From Myxococcales bacterium (GTDB taxonomy: Bacteria > Myxococcota_A > Polyangia > Polyangiales > Ga0077539), in assembly GCA_013298625.1 (NCBI GenBank), contig JAAFIF010000003.1, positions 62,001 to 126,000 of the forward strand: a stretch of DNA of 64,000 nt, read 5' to 3'. The position numbers and the translations under genes were made by a program. Below are positions 41,769 to 49,899 of the stretch, one piece after another; within the stretch, counting starts at the first letter, position 1; each line of letters begins with the position of its first letter. Below the pieces are notes generated by a model. The model was not told where the DNA came from. It did not search any database and saw only the letters and a program-made list of their open reading frames with translations.

Positions 41769-42527
41769 ATGACGAGCCGTGTTTCTCCGCCGCCCGCGCC
41801 GAAGGCCGCGAGCGCCCAGTCCCCCGCACAGAAACCTCACGCCAACGCCGCCGAGCGGTTTCGCGAGTCGCTCGCCAAGGCAAAATCCCCGAACAAGCCA
41901 TCGGCGCCCCGCAAGCAAGCCGCCGAGGCAGAGCCCCACGGGGCGACGCCCGCCGCGCTTCCCTACGAGCTTCGCCCCGACGGAACGCTCGTCGTCACCC
42001 CGTACTCCGTGTCGTCCGCAGCTGCGCGCGCGCCGTCACACGCCACGCACGCCAAAGTGCACAGCGCTTCGGTGGCCACCGCGGCCATCGAGCAGTCTCA
42101 GCGCGACGCTGACCTCCCCATCGAAAACGTGCGCGTCGGCCGCGCTGGAGACACCGTTCGCGTTCACGCCACCGTGGGGCAGGGCGAGCATCAGGGCGTC
42201 GAGCTCCGCGCGGTCTCTCGAGATGGGCGCGTCGAGGTCGAGCTTCGCGCGGGGGACACCGACGCAGCGCAGCGCCTGCGGAGCGAGCTCGCGTCCCTTC
42301 GAGACTCGCTCGAGACGCAAGGAATCGAGCGCGTGAGCGTCACCGTGGTGGACGCCAGCGCCGAGTCGCGAGGCTCGTCTCAGCCCGATTCGCAGCGAGA
42401 GCGTCGAGGGCGCGAAGACGAGACCCAAGAGCATCCCGACGCGCTCGGCGCGATCGAGCAACGCAACAACACCCGAGAGCGCCAGGACCCGCGAGACGAG
42501 CGAGACGAGCGAGACTACCTGCTGTAA
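41769..42527 (+). CDS. FliK/SctP-like needle- or hook-length control protein
   Basis: 252 residues: a Pro/Ala/Lys-rich, probably disordered N-terminus, then a small conserved-looking domain (about 120-200). Its pattern is 'VRVHATVGQGEHQGVELRAV', 'RDGRVEVELRAG', 'LRSELASLRDSLETQGIERV', 'SVTVVDA', as in the C-terminal domain of FliK/HrpP. A charged tail rich in Arg/Glu/Asp ends the protein. The assignment is strengthened by the SctQ/FliN-like gene 18 bp downstream. Sequence evidence alone is moderate; it is cytoplasmic or secreted without a signal peptide. Confidence 0.6.
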   Translation: MTSRVSPPPAPKAASAQSPAQKPHANAAERFRESLAKAKSPNKPSAPRKQAAEAEPHGATPAALPYELRPDGTLVVTPYSVSSAAARAPSHATHAKVHSASVATAAIEQSQRDADLPIENVRVGRAGDTVRVHATVGQGEHQGVELRAVSRDGRVEVELRAGDTDAAQRLRSELASLRDSLETQGIERVSVTVVDASAESRGSSQPDSQRERRGREDETQEHPDALGAIEQRNNTRERQDPRDERDERDYLL

Positions 42528-42545
42528 CACTGGCCCCCGTTCACG

Positions 42546-43694
42546 ATGCGCTCGGTGAAGCCCTATCGCACTGACCTCTGGCCGCGCTGGTCGCGGCGCG
42601 GCGCGGCGCTCTCGAGCGCGATCGCGAGGCAGCTGTTCTCTCGCGCGCCCGTCACGCGCGCGCCGCTCGGCGACAGGCTCGCAGCGCTGTTCGGCGGAGC
42701 GTCGTTCGAGCCGAGGTTTCTCTCGGTGCAGCCGCGAGAGACCTTGGCGAAGACGTACGCCGCGCGGCCGTCGGTGTTCGCGATCATGGCGATGGACTCG
42801 GGTCCCGTCGCGGTCGCGGTCGACGCGCCGTTTGCCCGCTGGATCGCGGCGAAGTGCGGCGGGCTCAGCGACGACGAGGCGCTGCGATGGCTCGCACCGA
42901 CGCCGTGGAGCGCCGCGATGGAGGGCTCGTTCGCGCTCGCGTGCATCCTCGCCGCCCGCGCGCTGTGCGAGCCCGGCGCGCCGCCGGTGTTTCGCGCGGC
43001 CACGGATCGCTGGGACGACGTCGATCGAGCGCTGGCGAAGGGCGAGTGCGCGCTGTGGCCCGTCGCGGTGCGCGTGGGGGACTTCTCGGGCAGCGCCGCG
43101 CTCATCATGCCCGCGAGCGCTGTGCGCGCGGTGCGCGAGCGAGACCCGCTGTGGGCCGCGCGCGTCGATGCGCTCGACGTGAGGGCGTCGCTCGTGTGCG
43201 CGAGGTCGCTCGTGGCGAGAGAAGAGCTCGAAGGGCTCTCGGCGGGATCCGTGATCGTCCTCGGCGCACCACTATTCAAGACCGACGCTGGCTCGATCGC
43301 GGGGCCGATGACCCTCGCGCTCGGCCCCGTCGAGTGCCCCGTCTCTTTCGATGCAACATCGGTGCGCTGCGAGGGTGAGCCTCGCGCGCGAAGGAGCCTC
43401 GCGATGGCGACAAGCGATGATGAAAACAAGCCCATGAATTCGACAGGGGCGACCGACCCCGGCGCCCGCACCGCGCTGCTCGCGACGGTCCCCGTCGAGG
43501 TCGAAATCGTGATCGCGCGCGGGATTTTCGCGGTGGGTGAAGTCGCTGCGTGGCGGCCTGGCGAAGTGATCGCGCTTCCGACGCGCGTCGGCGAACCCGT
43601 TGAAATCCGCGCCGGTGGCAGGTTGGTCGCGCGCGCCGAGCTCTGCGACGTCGACGGCGAGGTCGGCGTTCGAGTGCTCGAACTGCTGGGTTGA
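42546..43694 (+). CDS. SctQ/FliN-like type III secretion C-ring protein
   Basis: 382 residues. The last about 75 residues form a SpoA/FliMN_C domain ('VPVEVEIVIARGIFAVGEVA', 'LPTRVGEPVEIRAGGRLVAR', 'VGVRVLELLG'), the module that builds the cytoplasmic sorting platform of type III secretion systems. The longer N-terminal part is more divergent but includes a second possible SpoA-like segment around 210-290 ('SLVCARSLVAREELEGLSAG'), as in SctQ proteins. It follows the SctP-like gene. No ATPase, export gate or ring genes are nearby. Confidence 0.75.
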   Translation: MRSVKPYRTDLWPRWSRRGAALSSAIARQLFSRAPVTRAPLGDRLAALFGGASFEPRFLSVQPRETLAKTYAARPSVFAIMAMDSGPVAVAVDAPFARWIAAKCGGLSDDEALRWLAPTPWSAAMEGSFALACILAARALCEPGAPPVFRAATDRWDDVDRALAKGECALWPVAVRVGDFSGSAALIMPASAVRAVRERDPLWAARVDALDVRASLVCARSLVAREELEGLSAGSVIVLGAPLFKTDAGSIAGPMTLALGPVECPVSFDATSVRCEGEPRARRSLAMATSDDENKPMNSTGATDPGARTALLATVPVEVEIVIARGIFAVGEVAAWRPGEVIALPTRVGEPVEIRAGGRLVARAELCDVDGEVGVRVLELLG

Positions 43695-43818
43695 CCCTGA
43701 AAACTCTGCACGAGACAGCGCGCGTGCTGCCGCGCGATTGTCAGAGCATCCTCGCTGTCGACGCGTCCTGAGCGGTACTCGACAGGCACCAGCGGGGGAT
43801 CGACGGAGGACTCGAGTG

Positions 43819-44367
43819 ATGAAGCACAGCAGCAAACTGTTGGCCGCGGCGGCGCTGGGAGCCGCGCTCGCCGTGACGACCCCGGACGCCTCTGCGCAGG
43901 GCATCGTGAGCGGAAACTCTCGCCGCATGGCCGCCACGCTCAACCTCGGCGGCTCGGCGTACTTCACCGGCGTCGGCGGCGGAGGCTTTCGACTCACGCC
44001 CGAATTTCACCTCGCGTTCGGCGGTCGCGGCATGGCCGGGCCGGCGATCGGCGTGGGCCTCGACCTGCTCATCCCGGGCTTCGGCATCGGCGCGTTCGGC
44101 CGGTTCGCGTACAACTTTCAGCCGCTCGACGGCGTGGCGTTCTTCGTCACTCCGTACGGAGGGCTCACCGCGGGCGGGATCTTCAACGAAGCGTTCGCCG
44201 CGTTCTACCTGGGCTTTCACTTCGGCGGTGAAGTGCGGTTCATCTTCGCAGACCGTTTCTTTCTCACCGTCCGCCCGCTGGGCTTCTCGATCCCGATCTA
44301 CGTCGGCGACGCAGGAGGCGTGAACTTCGGCTACGACGGCGCGCTCGGCTTCGGCGCGACGTTCTGA
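43819..44367 (+). CDS. Outer-membrane protein, tandem family member 1
   Basis: 182 residues with GGAGGA Shine-Dalgarno (43805-43810), a signal peptide ending 'PDASAQ' and a small beta-barrel. It shares with the next two genes a 'FGIGAFGRFAYNFQPLDGV' region, an 'RPLG' motif ('FLTVRPLGFSIPIYVG') and a final strand ending in Phe ('ALGFGATF'), the recognition signal for barrel insertion. Predicted outer-membrane location; role unknown. Confidence 0.75.
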   Translation: MKHSSKLLAAAALGAALAVTTPDASAQGIVSGNSRRMAATLNLGGSAYFTGVGGGGFRLTPEFHLAFGGRGMAGPAIGVGLDLLIPGFGIGAFGRFAYNFQPLDGVAFFVTPYGGLTAGGIFNEAFAAFYLGFHFGGEVRFIFADRFFLTVRPLGFSIPIYVGDAGGVNFGYDGALGFGATF

Positions 44368-44482
44368 GCGGCGCGCAACCATTGACCGTGGATTTCACGC
44401 GAGCGCGTGCGCTGTGCGCGCGCATCGCACTGTTTCGCGCGGGGGGCGTTTCGCGATAGACCAGAGCGCAGTGGCTCACGCG

Positions 44483-45091
44483 ATGACCTCGCTCCCGCGG
44501 CGCGCAGCGCTCTCTTCGGCGTTGGCGCTCGCGCTCACCGCGGCTGCTGCGCCGTCCTTCGCGCAGAGCAGCGCCGCGACGTCCGCTGCGCCGTCGCAGC
44601 AACAACAGCAACGTCGGCGCGCGTTCGTGCTCAACGGCGGCCCGATGATCGGCTTTCTGGGCGGCGCGTACGCGCGCGGCTCGCTCGAAGTGCAGCTGCA
44701 CTCGGGGCCGCGCTACGAAGGGCACGCGCTCAACGTCAGCCTCGGCGGCGCGTACTGGCCCAACCTCGGCGGCGCCAGCGTGACCGCGGGGGCGCGCTAC
44801 CAGTACGACCTGCGGCTCGTCGAAGGGACGCAGTTCTTTCTCGCGCCCTTCGTCGGGATGGAGCTCGGCGTCGCGATCGTCGCGAACAAAATGGCTCTCG
44901 CCGGCGTGCGTGTGGCGGTTTTGCCAGTGGCCGGACTCGAGCTGAAGTTCGTGCTCGACCGTCTCGTGCTCGGCTTCAGGCCGCTCGGCGTGCTCGCGCC
45001 GGTGTTCATCGGCGAGCCCCAGCGCAGCGGAATCCCAGTGCAATGGGATCTTCTCTGGGACGTCTCGTTCACGCTCGGCGTGACCTTCTGA
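44483..45091 (+). CDS. Outer-membrane protein, tandem family member 2
   Basis: 202 residues from ATG 44483, chosen just before the signal peptide ('ALSSALALALTAAAAPSFAQ'). A poly-Gln stretch opens the mature protein. The barrel is related to its neighbours: 'SLGGAYWPNLGGASVTAGAR', 'LKFVLDRLVLGFRPLGVLAP' and a Phe-terminated last strand 'DVSFTLGVTF'. It is the most divergent of the three. Upstream in-frame ATG/GTG codons (44414, 44471) would only lengthen the leader. Confidence 0.75.
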   Translation: MTSLPRRAALSSALALALTAAAAPSFAQSSAATSAAPSQQQQQRRRAFVLNGGPMIGFLGGAYARGSLEVQLHSGPRYEGHALNVSLGGAYWPNLGGASVTAGARYQYDLRLVEGTQFFLAPFVGMELGVAIVANKMALAGVRVAVLPVAGLELKFVLDRLVLGFRPLGVLAPVFIGEPQRSGIPVQWDLLWDVSFTLGVTF

Positions 45092-45273
45092 CCGCGCAGC
45101 GCGCTGTTCGACGGGTGACCAGCCGTATTGATTCGATACGACCGAACGACGGACAAAGACTCTTTCGGCGCGGACATTGCTCCGATACAAGCTGTTCGGA
45201 TTGAGCGGCGATTGATCTGGAGATCTCCAGAGATGTTCGCGCTCTACACTGCAAGCAAGAGGACTCTCACACC

Positions 45274-45837
45274 ATGAAGCACTGGAAGATCGCAGGGGCC
45301 GCCCTGATCGGCGCCGCGCTCTCGCTCTCGAACACGGCGAGCGCGCAGAACATTCTCGGCAGCAACTCTCGCGGGCAAGCGGGCGTGCTCACCTTCGGCG
45401 GCGGCTACGGCGGCTGGGGCGGCGGCGCGCGCGTCGACCTCGAGTACCAAAACCACTTCGGCGGTGGCTACCGAGGCGCGGGCTTCGGCGTCGGACTGAC
45501 GCTCCCGCTCTGGGCCGGCTTCGGCATCGGCGCCGAGGCGCGCTTCATCTACGACTGGCAGCCCATCCCCAACGTCGCCTTCTTGATCACTCCGTACGTC
45601 GGCCTCTCGGCCGGCTTCTGGAGCTGGAACGGCTACTGTGCCGGCGGCTCGTGCGCAGGGTCTGCGGCGTTCTGGTTCGGCCCCGAAGCGGGGCTCGAGC
45701 TCAAGGTGGTCTTGTTCGACCGCCTGCTGCTCGGGTTTCGCCCGCTCGGCATCAACCTGCCGTTCGTGCTGTACAACAACGGCCTCAACTTCGGTTGGGG
45801 CTACCACGCTGCGTTCAGCATCGGCGTGACGTTCTGA
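45274..45837 (+). CDS. Outer-membrane protein, tandem family member 3
   Basis: 187 residues; signal peptide to 'TASAQ'. Mature start 'NILGSNSRGQAGVLTFGGGY' parallels member 1 ('GIVSGNSRRMAATLNLGG'). It carries 'FGIGAEARFIYDWQPIPNVA', 'LFDRLLLGFRPLGINLPF' and a C-terminal 'SIGVTF'. The pattern of Gly/aromatic strands and the C-terminal Phe support an outer-membrane barrel. One insertion with two Cys ('CAGGSCAG') may form an external disulfide loop. Confidence 0.75.
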   Translation: MKHWKIAGAALIGAALSLSNTASAQNILGSNSRGQAGVLTFGGGYGGWGGGARVDLEYQNHFGGGYRGAGFGVGLTLPLWAGFGIGAEARFIYDWQPIPNVAFLITPYVGLSAGFWSWNGYCAGGSCAGSAAFWFGPEAGLELKVVLFDRLLLGFRPLGINLPFVLYNNGLNFGWGYHAAFSIGVTF

Positions 45838-45886
45838 GCGTCGACTGCCGCAGCCGTCCCCCGCTGCGCGCCCCCGCGATCGTGGC

Positions 45887-46579
45887 TTAGAAGTACAGCG
45901 TCAGGCCGACGACGGGCTCGATGCGACCGCCCAAGAAGCCGCCGACGTCCGCGACGCCAGGGCCGCGCGCGAAGTACGCGTACATGATCTGGCCGCGCGC
46001 GAGCACGTCGAGCGACAGCGACTCGGTGAGGTCGAACTCGATGCCCGCCGCGAGCTGTCCGCCGTAGCCGAAGCCGAAGCCGTTCTCGAAGGGCATGATG
46101 TGAATCTGCCCGCCGAGCTCAGCGATCGGGTGCAGTCGAGACTGCGGCAGCGCCGTGTAGCGACCGACGACGCCGATCTCGACGTCGAGCAGCCCGCCGC
46201 TGCCCGTGCAGTTGACTCCACCCGAGTTGCACACAGGGCTGAAGATGTAACGACCCGCGCCGTACAGCGTGACGCCGAAGCCCTCGGGACGAATGTACCC
46301 AGCGGCGATCGAGCCGAACGCGTTGCCCTGCGTTCCGCCCATGAACTGCACGCCGCCGCCAGCGCGGGCCTGGAGCCACACGCCCATGCGCTGTGGAGGC
46401 GGCTGCTGCACGGGGCCCTGCATGCCCGGGTTGGGTTGCCCCATCACCACGGTGTTGCCGCCGTTGGGCGGCGGCTGCTGCGGTTGCTGGGACGGGTCCG
46501 TGATCGCGAGCGCGCTGCTCGCGACCATCGACGCCGCCACGAAAGAACACAGGGCGCTTGCACGCATAGCACTTCGCAT
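45887..46579 (-). CDS. Outer-membrane beta-barrel protein with Pro/Gln-rich linker
   Basis: 230 residues from ATG 46579 (GAGGGAG upstream). The signal peptide ends at 'SSALA'. A flexible 'QQPQQPPPNGGN' linker is followed by amphipathic strands ('VWLQARAGGGVQFMGG', 'FGVTLYGAGRYIFSPV', 'GGQLAAGIEFDLTESLSL') and a last strand 'RIEPVVGLTLYF' ending in Phe. It is not clearly related to the three preceding barrels, which face the other way. It lies 35 bp downstream of the PDZ lipoprotein gene, probably in one operon. Confidence 0.7.
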   Translation of the reverse strand: MRSAMRASALCSFVAASMVASSALAITDPSQQPQQPPPNGGNTVVMGQPNPGMQGPVQQPPPQRMGVWLQARAGGGVQFMGGTQGNAFGSIAAGYIRPEGFGVTLYGAGRYIFSPVCNSGGVNCTGSGGLLDVEIGVVGRYTALPQSRLHPIAELGGQIHIMPFENGFGFGYGGQLAAGIEFDLTESLSLDVLARGQIMYAYFARGPGVADVGGFLGGRIEPVVGLTLYF

Positions 46580-46614
46580 CGCTCGATTGACTCCCTCAGA
46601 GAAAGGACCGTTGT

Positions 46615-47127
46615 TTACTGCGCGTCTACGATCGGACTGTATACGCGAAACGGAGCCGAACCACGCACGCCGACGACCTCGACGCCGCGCGCGATCCGGA
46701 GTTGATTGAAGGCCCACATCGCTTGCTCGGGGCGCTCGATGGTCTGGCCGTTGATGCGCTGAATCACGTCGCCCACGCGCAGGTCCGCGCCCGCCGCGCG
46801 CCACGCGTCGAGGTCCTCGGCGGACTCGAGGCGAAAGCCCACGAAGCGACGACCGTCCAACACGGGCGCGACAGAGACGCGCGAGAGAAACGCGCCGAGC
46901 CCCTGCGCCACGGTCTGCTCGATCAGCGCGCGCGTGAGCGAGGTGTGTGCGGTCGCCGTCGCAGGCGCAGCCGCGGCAGCCGTGTCCTGACTCGCGCCCG
47001 AGCTCTCGCTGCTCGCGATGGGCGCGCTGCTGGTGTCGCTGCGCGTGCCTGCGGGCGCGCAGCCAGCGACGGCCGGAGCGAGCAGCGCGAAGGTGAGCAT
47101 CAGTCGTCGAGGACGCGTGGTGTACAT
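46615..47127 (-). CDS. PDZ-domain lipoprotein (GspC-like)
   Basis: 170 residues from ATG 47127, chosen before the lipoprotein signal ('TFALLAPAVAGC'). After a Ser/Ala linker, residues about 75-165 form a PDZ domain with the motif 'LRVGDVIQRINGQTIERPEQ' and 'GRRFVGFRLESAEDLDAWRA'. This resembles the periplasmic PDZ of GspC in type II secretion. No protease domain is present. It could tether a partner in the periplasm; the barrel gene 35 bp downstream is a candidate. Confidence 0.7.
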   Translation of the reverse strand: MYTTRPRRLMLTFALLAPAVAGCAPAGTRSDTSSAPIASSESSGASQDTAAAAAPATATAHTSLTRALIEQTVAQGLGAFLSRVSVAPVLDGRRFVGFRLESAEDLDAWRAAGADLRVGDVIQRINGQTIERPEQAMWAFNQLRIARGVEVVGVRGSAPFRVYSPIVDAQ

Positions 47128-47269
47128 GGTCGGGACTCTCGCGGTGGTTGCCGGTGCGTTGGCAGAGACCGCGCGGCTCGTAGCAGAACGCTGGATCGCG
47201 TCGCTAGTTCGCGGCAGAGCGTACGACGGACGGCCCATCAACCCTTCCCTGCGGCCGCGTCGGGGGCGG

Positions 47270-47908
47270 TCAGCGGTCGAGCACCGACGTCACGTGCGCG
47301 ACGATCTCTGCGTGCACCGCCTCCGGGCTCTGCGTCCCGTCGATGTGAACGATGGTCTCGCCGGGAAAGTGCCGCTCGAGCTCGCGGTAAAACGCCGCGA
47401 GGCGCTGCTGAAACGCGCTCTGCTCGTACAGCTCCGCGCGCAGCCCTCGCCGCGCCCTTCGCTCGGCCGCGACGTCCTCGGGCACGTCCAACACGATGGT
47501 CAGGTCCGGCCTCCGCGCGCGGCTGTTGAGCTGCTGAATCCACGACACCGCCGTCGGGTCCTGCGCGGACGCGGACTGGTACGCCACCGACGAGTGGTCG
47601 AAGCGGTCGCTCACCACGACGTGCCCCGAGCGGATCGCCGGGAGAATCTCTGCGTCGAGGTGATCCATGCGATCTGCCGCGAAGAGCAGGGCCATCGTGG
47701 TCCAGTCGGGCGCGCGCGGGCCGAGCGCGTCGGCGACGACGATGCGGCCCGTCAGGACCTGGCGGATCATCGTGCCGATCGGTCCGTTGGTGGGCTCGCG
47801 GGTCGCGAGGGGGCGCAGGTCGCGGGCGCGGAGGGCGTCGATGAGACGCTCGGTTTGCGTGGTGGTTCCCGCTCCGTCGATGCCTTCGAGGACGATGAAA
47901 CGGCCCAT
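47270..47908 (-). CDS. tmk: Thymidylate kinase
   Basis: 212 residues, the normal length, phosphorylating dTMP to dTDP. ATG 47908 gives the family start; ATG 47935 would add nine residues. The P-loop reads 'EGIDGAGTTTQ', with Thr where the Walker A lysine normally sits. The dTMP-binding 'SDRFDHSSVAYQ' (DR motif) and LID region 'AERRARRGLRAELYE' are present. Apart from the P-loop change it looks normal. It stands alone, divergent from the Tat-exported gene. Confidence 0.9.
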   Translation of the reverse strand: MGRFIVLEGIDGAGTTTQTERLIDALRARDLRPLATREPTNGPIGTMIRQVLTGRIVVADALGPRAPDWTTMALLFAADRMDHLDAEILPAIRSGHVVVSDRFDHSSVAYQSASAQDPTAVSWIQQLNSRARRPDLTIVLDVPEDVAAERRARRGLRAELYEQSAFQQRLAAFYRELERHFPGETIVHIDGTQSPEAVHAEIVAHVTSVLDR

Positions 47909-48181
47909 GGATGCGCTGCTGCTCGGTGTGGTCATGCGTGGCTGGCCCGACTGCTGTACCCCCGCGGCGCACCTCCGAGCAACGGACCAACACATTCGCT
48001 TTGGACGGGGAATGACCGTCGTTTGCCGGGCGTATCACCCACGTTTGTCGCTCGTCCGCCGAAGGCAGCAACCTCGACGGCCGCGCGCGTCGCGTGCTAC
48101 GCGATTGGACAACGGTGTTGGGCCCGCGCGGCCTTCATCCGAACAACGGCCTCTACCCTTTCGAGAGCGGGATCAACAACG

Positions 48182-49216
48182 ATGGATCGTCGTGAGTTTC
48201 TTGCAGGCGCCGCGGTCGGCGCGTCGAGCCTCGCCCTGGCAGCAGAAGCCGCGGCCCAGTCTGCTGCGCCCAACTACGCGGCCACCCGCCCGGCGGGCTT
48301 CACCCCGTTTGCGCAGAGCGGCAAAGTGGTCCGCGTGACCAAGCCCGGCTCGATGCGGCCGGGCAACTTGTTTCCCAAGGTCGAAGACGCGGCGCAGATG
48401 GTCGAGCGCGCGGTCAAAGAGCTCACCGGCGAGAGCACCCTCGCGGGCGCGTGGCGCAAGTTCGTGCACCCGAGCGACACCGTCGGCATCAAGGTCAACG
48501 GGCTGGGCTTGCGCAACATGGCCTCGAACAAAGAGGTCGTGTACGCGATCGTCAACGGCGTGATCGCAGCGGGCGTTCCTGCGGCGAACATCGTGGTGCT
48601 CGAGCAGTGGTCGGGCTTTCTCAGCGCGACGCGCGTGGCTCGCTCCGAGATGCCCGCGGGCGTTCGCACGCACGTGCACGCTGGCAGCGATCTCAGCGCC
48701 GAGACCCGCGTCCCCTCTGGGCGCACGCGCTACTCGCGCGGCCTGCTCAACTGCACGGCGATCATCGGCGTCCCGCTCGTGAAGGACCACTCGCTCTCGG
48801 GCTTCACCGGCGCGATGAAGAACCTCACGCACGGGCTCGTGAAGAACCCCGAGGACTTTCATCGCAACCGCGACGGCGTGAACAACCGCAACAGCAACAT
48901 CCCGGATTTGTACGCGCACGACGCCATCAAGAGCCGCGCGCGCGTGCACATCATGGACGCGTTCAAAGTGCTCTACGACCGCGGCCCGCAGGACAACCCC
49001 GCCGCGCGCGTCGTCGTCGAGTCCGTGATGGCCTCGACCGACCCCGTCGCGATCGACCGCATCGGAACCGAAATGGTCGACGCCCAGCGCACCGCCCACA
49101 ACATGCGCACCCTCGAGCGCTCGGGACGCCCCGTGCGCTACCTCGAGCGCGCCGAAACCATGGGCCTCGGCACCGCCGACCGCGCCCGCATCAACCTCGT
49201 CGAAGTCCGTATGTGA
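48182..49216 (+). CDS. Tat-exported DUF362-domain protein
   Basis: 344 residues. The N-terminus 'DRREFLAGAAVGASSLALA' is a twin-arginine signal, so the protein is folded before export and may carry a cofactor. The body is a DUF362 domain ('DTVGIKVNGLGLRNMASNKE', 'VVLEQWSGFLSATR', 'LLNCTAIIGVPLVKDHSLSG', 'ESVMASTDPVAIDRIGTEMV'). DUF362 often accompanies Fe-S clusters, but no CxxCxxC motif is visible here. Function unknown. It converges on frr across a hairpin. Confidence 0.8.
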   Translation: MDRREFLAGAAVGASSLALAAEAAAQSAAPNYAATRPAGFTPFAQSGKVVRVTKPGSMRPGNLFPKVEDAAQMVERAVKELTGESTLAGAWRKFVHPSDTVGIKVNGLGLRNMASNKEVVYAIVNGVIAAGVPAANIVVLEQWSGFLSATRVARSEMPAGVRTHVHAGSDLSAETRVPSGRTRYSRGLLNCTAIIGVPLVKDHSLSGFTGAMKNLTHGLVKNPEDFHRNRDGVNNRNSNIPDLYAHDAIKSRARVHIMDAFKVLYDRGPQDNPAARVVVESVMASTDPVAIDRIGTEMVDAQRTAHNMRTLERSGRPVRYLERAETMGLGTADRARINLVEVRM

Positions 49217-49220
49217 ACGG

Positions 49221-49251
49221 TCCTTCCCCGTAGCGGGGCGGTGGGGAAGGG
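49221..49251. terminator. Hairpin between convergent genes (possible bidirectional terminator)
   Basis: CCTTCCCC (49222-49229) pairs perfectly with GGGGAAGG (49243-49250) around a 13-nt loop that itself could form an alternative CCCCG-TAG-CGGGG hairpin. It lies between two convergent stops (49216 and 49302). There is no clear U-tract on either side. Confidence 0.4.
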
Positions 49252-49301
49252 CGCGATCACTCGGCGGGAACTGTCGCTCGTCTGCGCTCGGCGCGGACGG
49301 C

Positions 49302-49859
49302 TCAGACCGTCATGATGTCCTTCTCTTTGGCCGCGACCATGTCGTCGACGGCCTTGTTGCCCGCGACGACGATCTCTTCGCCCTTCTTCCACGCGAGCTC
49401 GCCCTCGTCCTCGCCCACATCGCCGTCGGCCACGATCTGGTCGACCATCTCCTTGGCGTTGCGGCGCGCTTCACGCACGGCGATTTTGGTCTCTTCGCCG
49501 ATCTTGCGGGCTTGCTTGGCGAGCTCTTTGCGGCGCTCTTCAGTGAGCGGCGGGATCGGAATGCGAATGAGCTCTCCGTCCACCTGCGGGTTGAGCCCGA
49601 GGTTGGCGTCGCGGATCGCGCGGTCGATGTGCTTCGCCTGGCCCTTCTCCCAGGGCTTGATGGTGATCATCCGCGGCTCGGGGATCTGCACGTTGGCCAT
49701 CTGGTTGATGGGCGTCGGCGTGCCGTAATAATCCACGCGAACCGCGTCGAGCATCGAAGCCGTCGCGCGCCCCGTGCGCAACCTGGACAAGTTGTTCTTC
49801 AGCGAGTCGTGGGCCTTGGCGATGGAACTCTGGAGGTCCTGCAGCACTTCGTCGAGCAT
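49302..49859 (-). CDS. frr: Ribosome recycling factor
   Basis: 185 residues, the standard length. It dissociates the post-termination ribosome with EF-G. The family pattern is clear: 'LKNNLSRLRTGRATASMLD', 'VDYYGTPTPINQMANVQIPE', 'PLTEERRKELAKQARKIGEE'. ATG 49859 was chosen over 49898 on family length. The usual rpsB-tsf-pyrH neighbours are absent; instead it lies 40 bp downstream of the degenerate P-type-ATPase-like gene. Confidence 0.97.
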   Translation of the reverse strand: MLDEVLQDLQSSIAKAHDSLKNNLSRLRTGRATASMLDAVRVDYYGTPTPINQMANVQIPEPRMITIKPWEKGQAKHIDRAIRDANLGLNPQVDGELIRIPIPPLTEERRKELAKQARKIGEETKIAVREARRNAKEMVDQIVADGDVGEDEGELAWKKGEEIVVAGNKAVDDMVAAKEKDIMTV

Positions 49860-49899
49860 GGCTCCGAGAGACTGCCGCGCGAAGGGCACCGAGCGCAAG

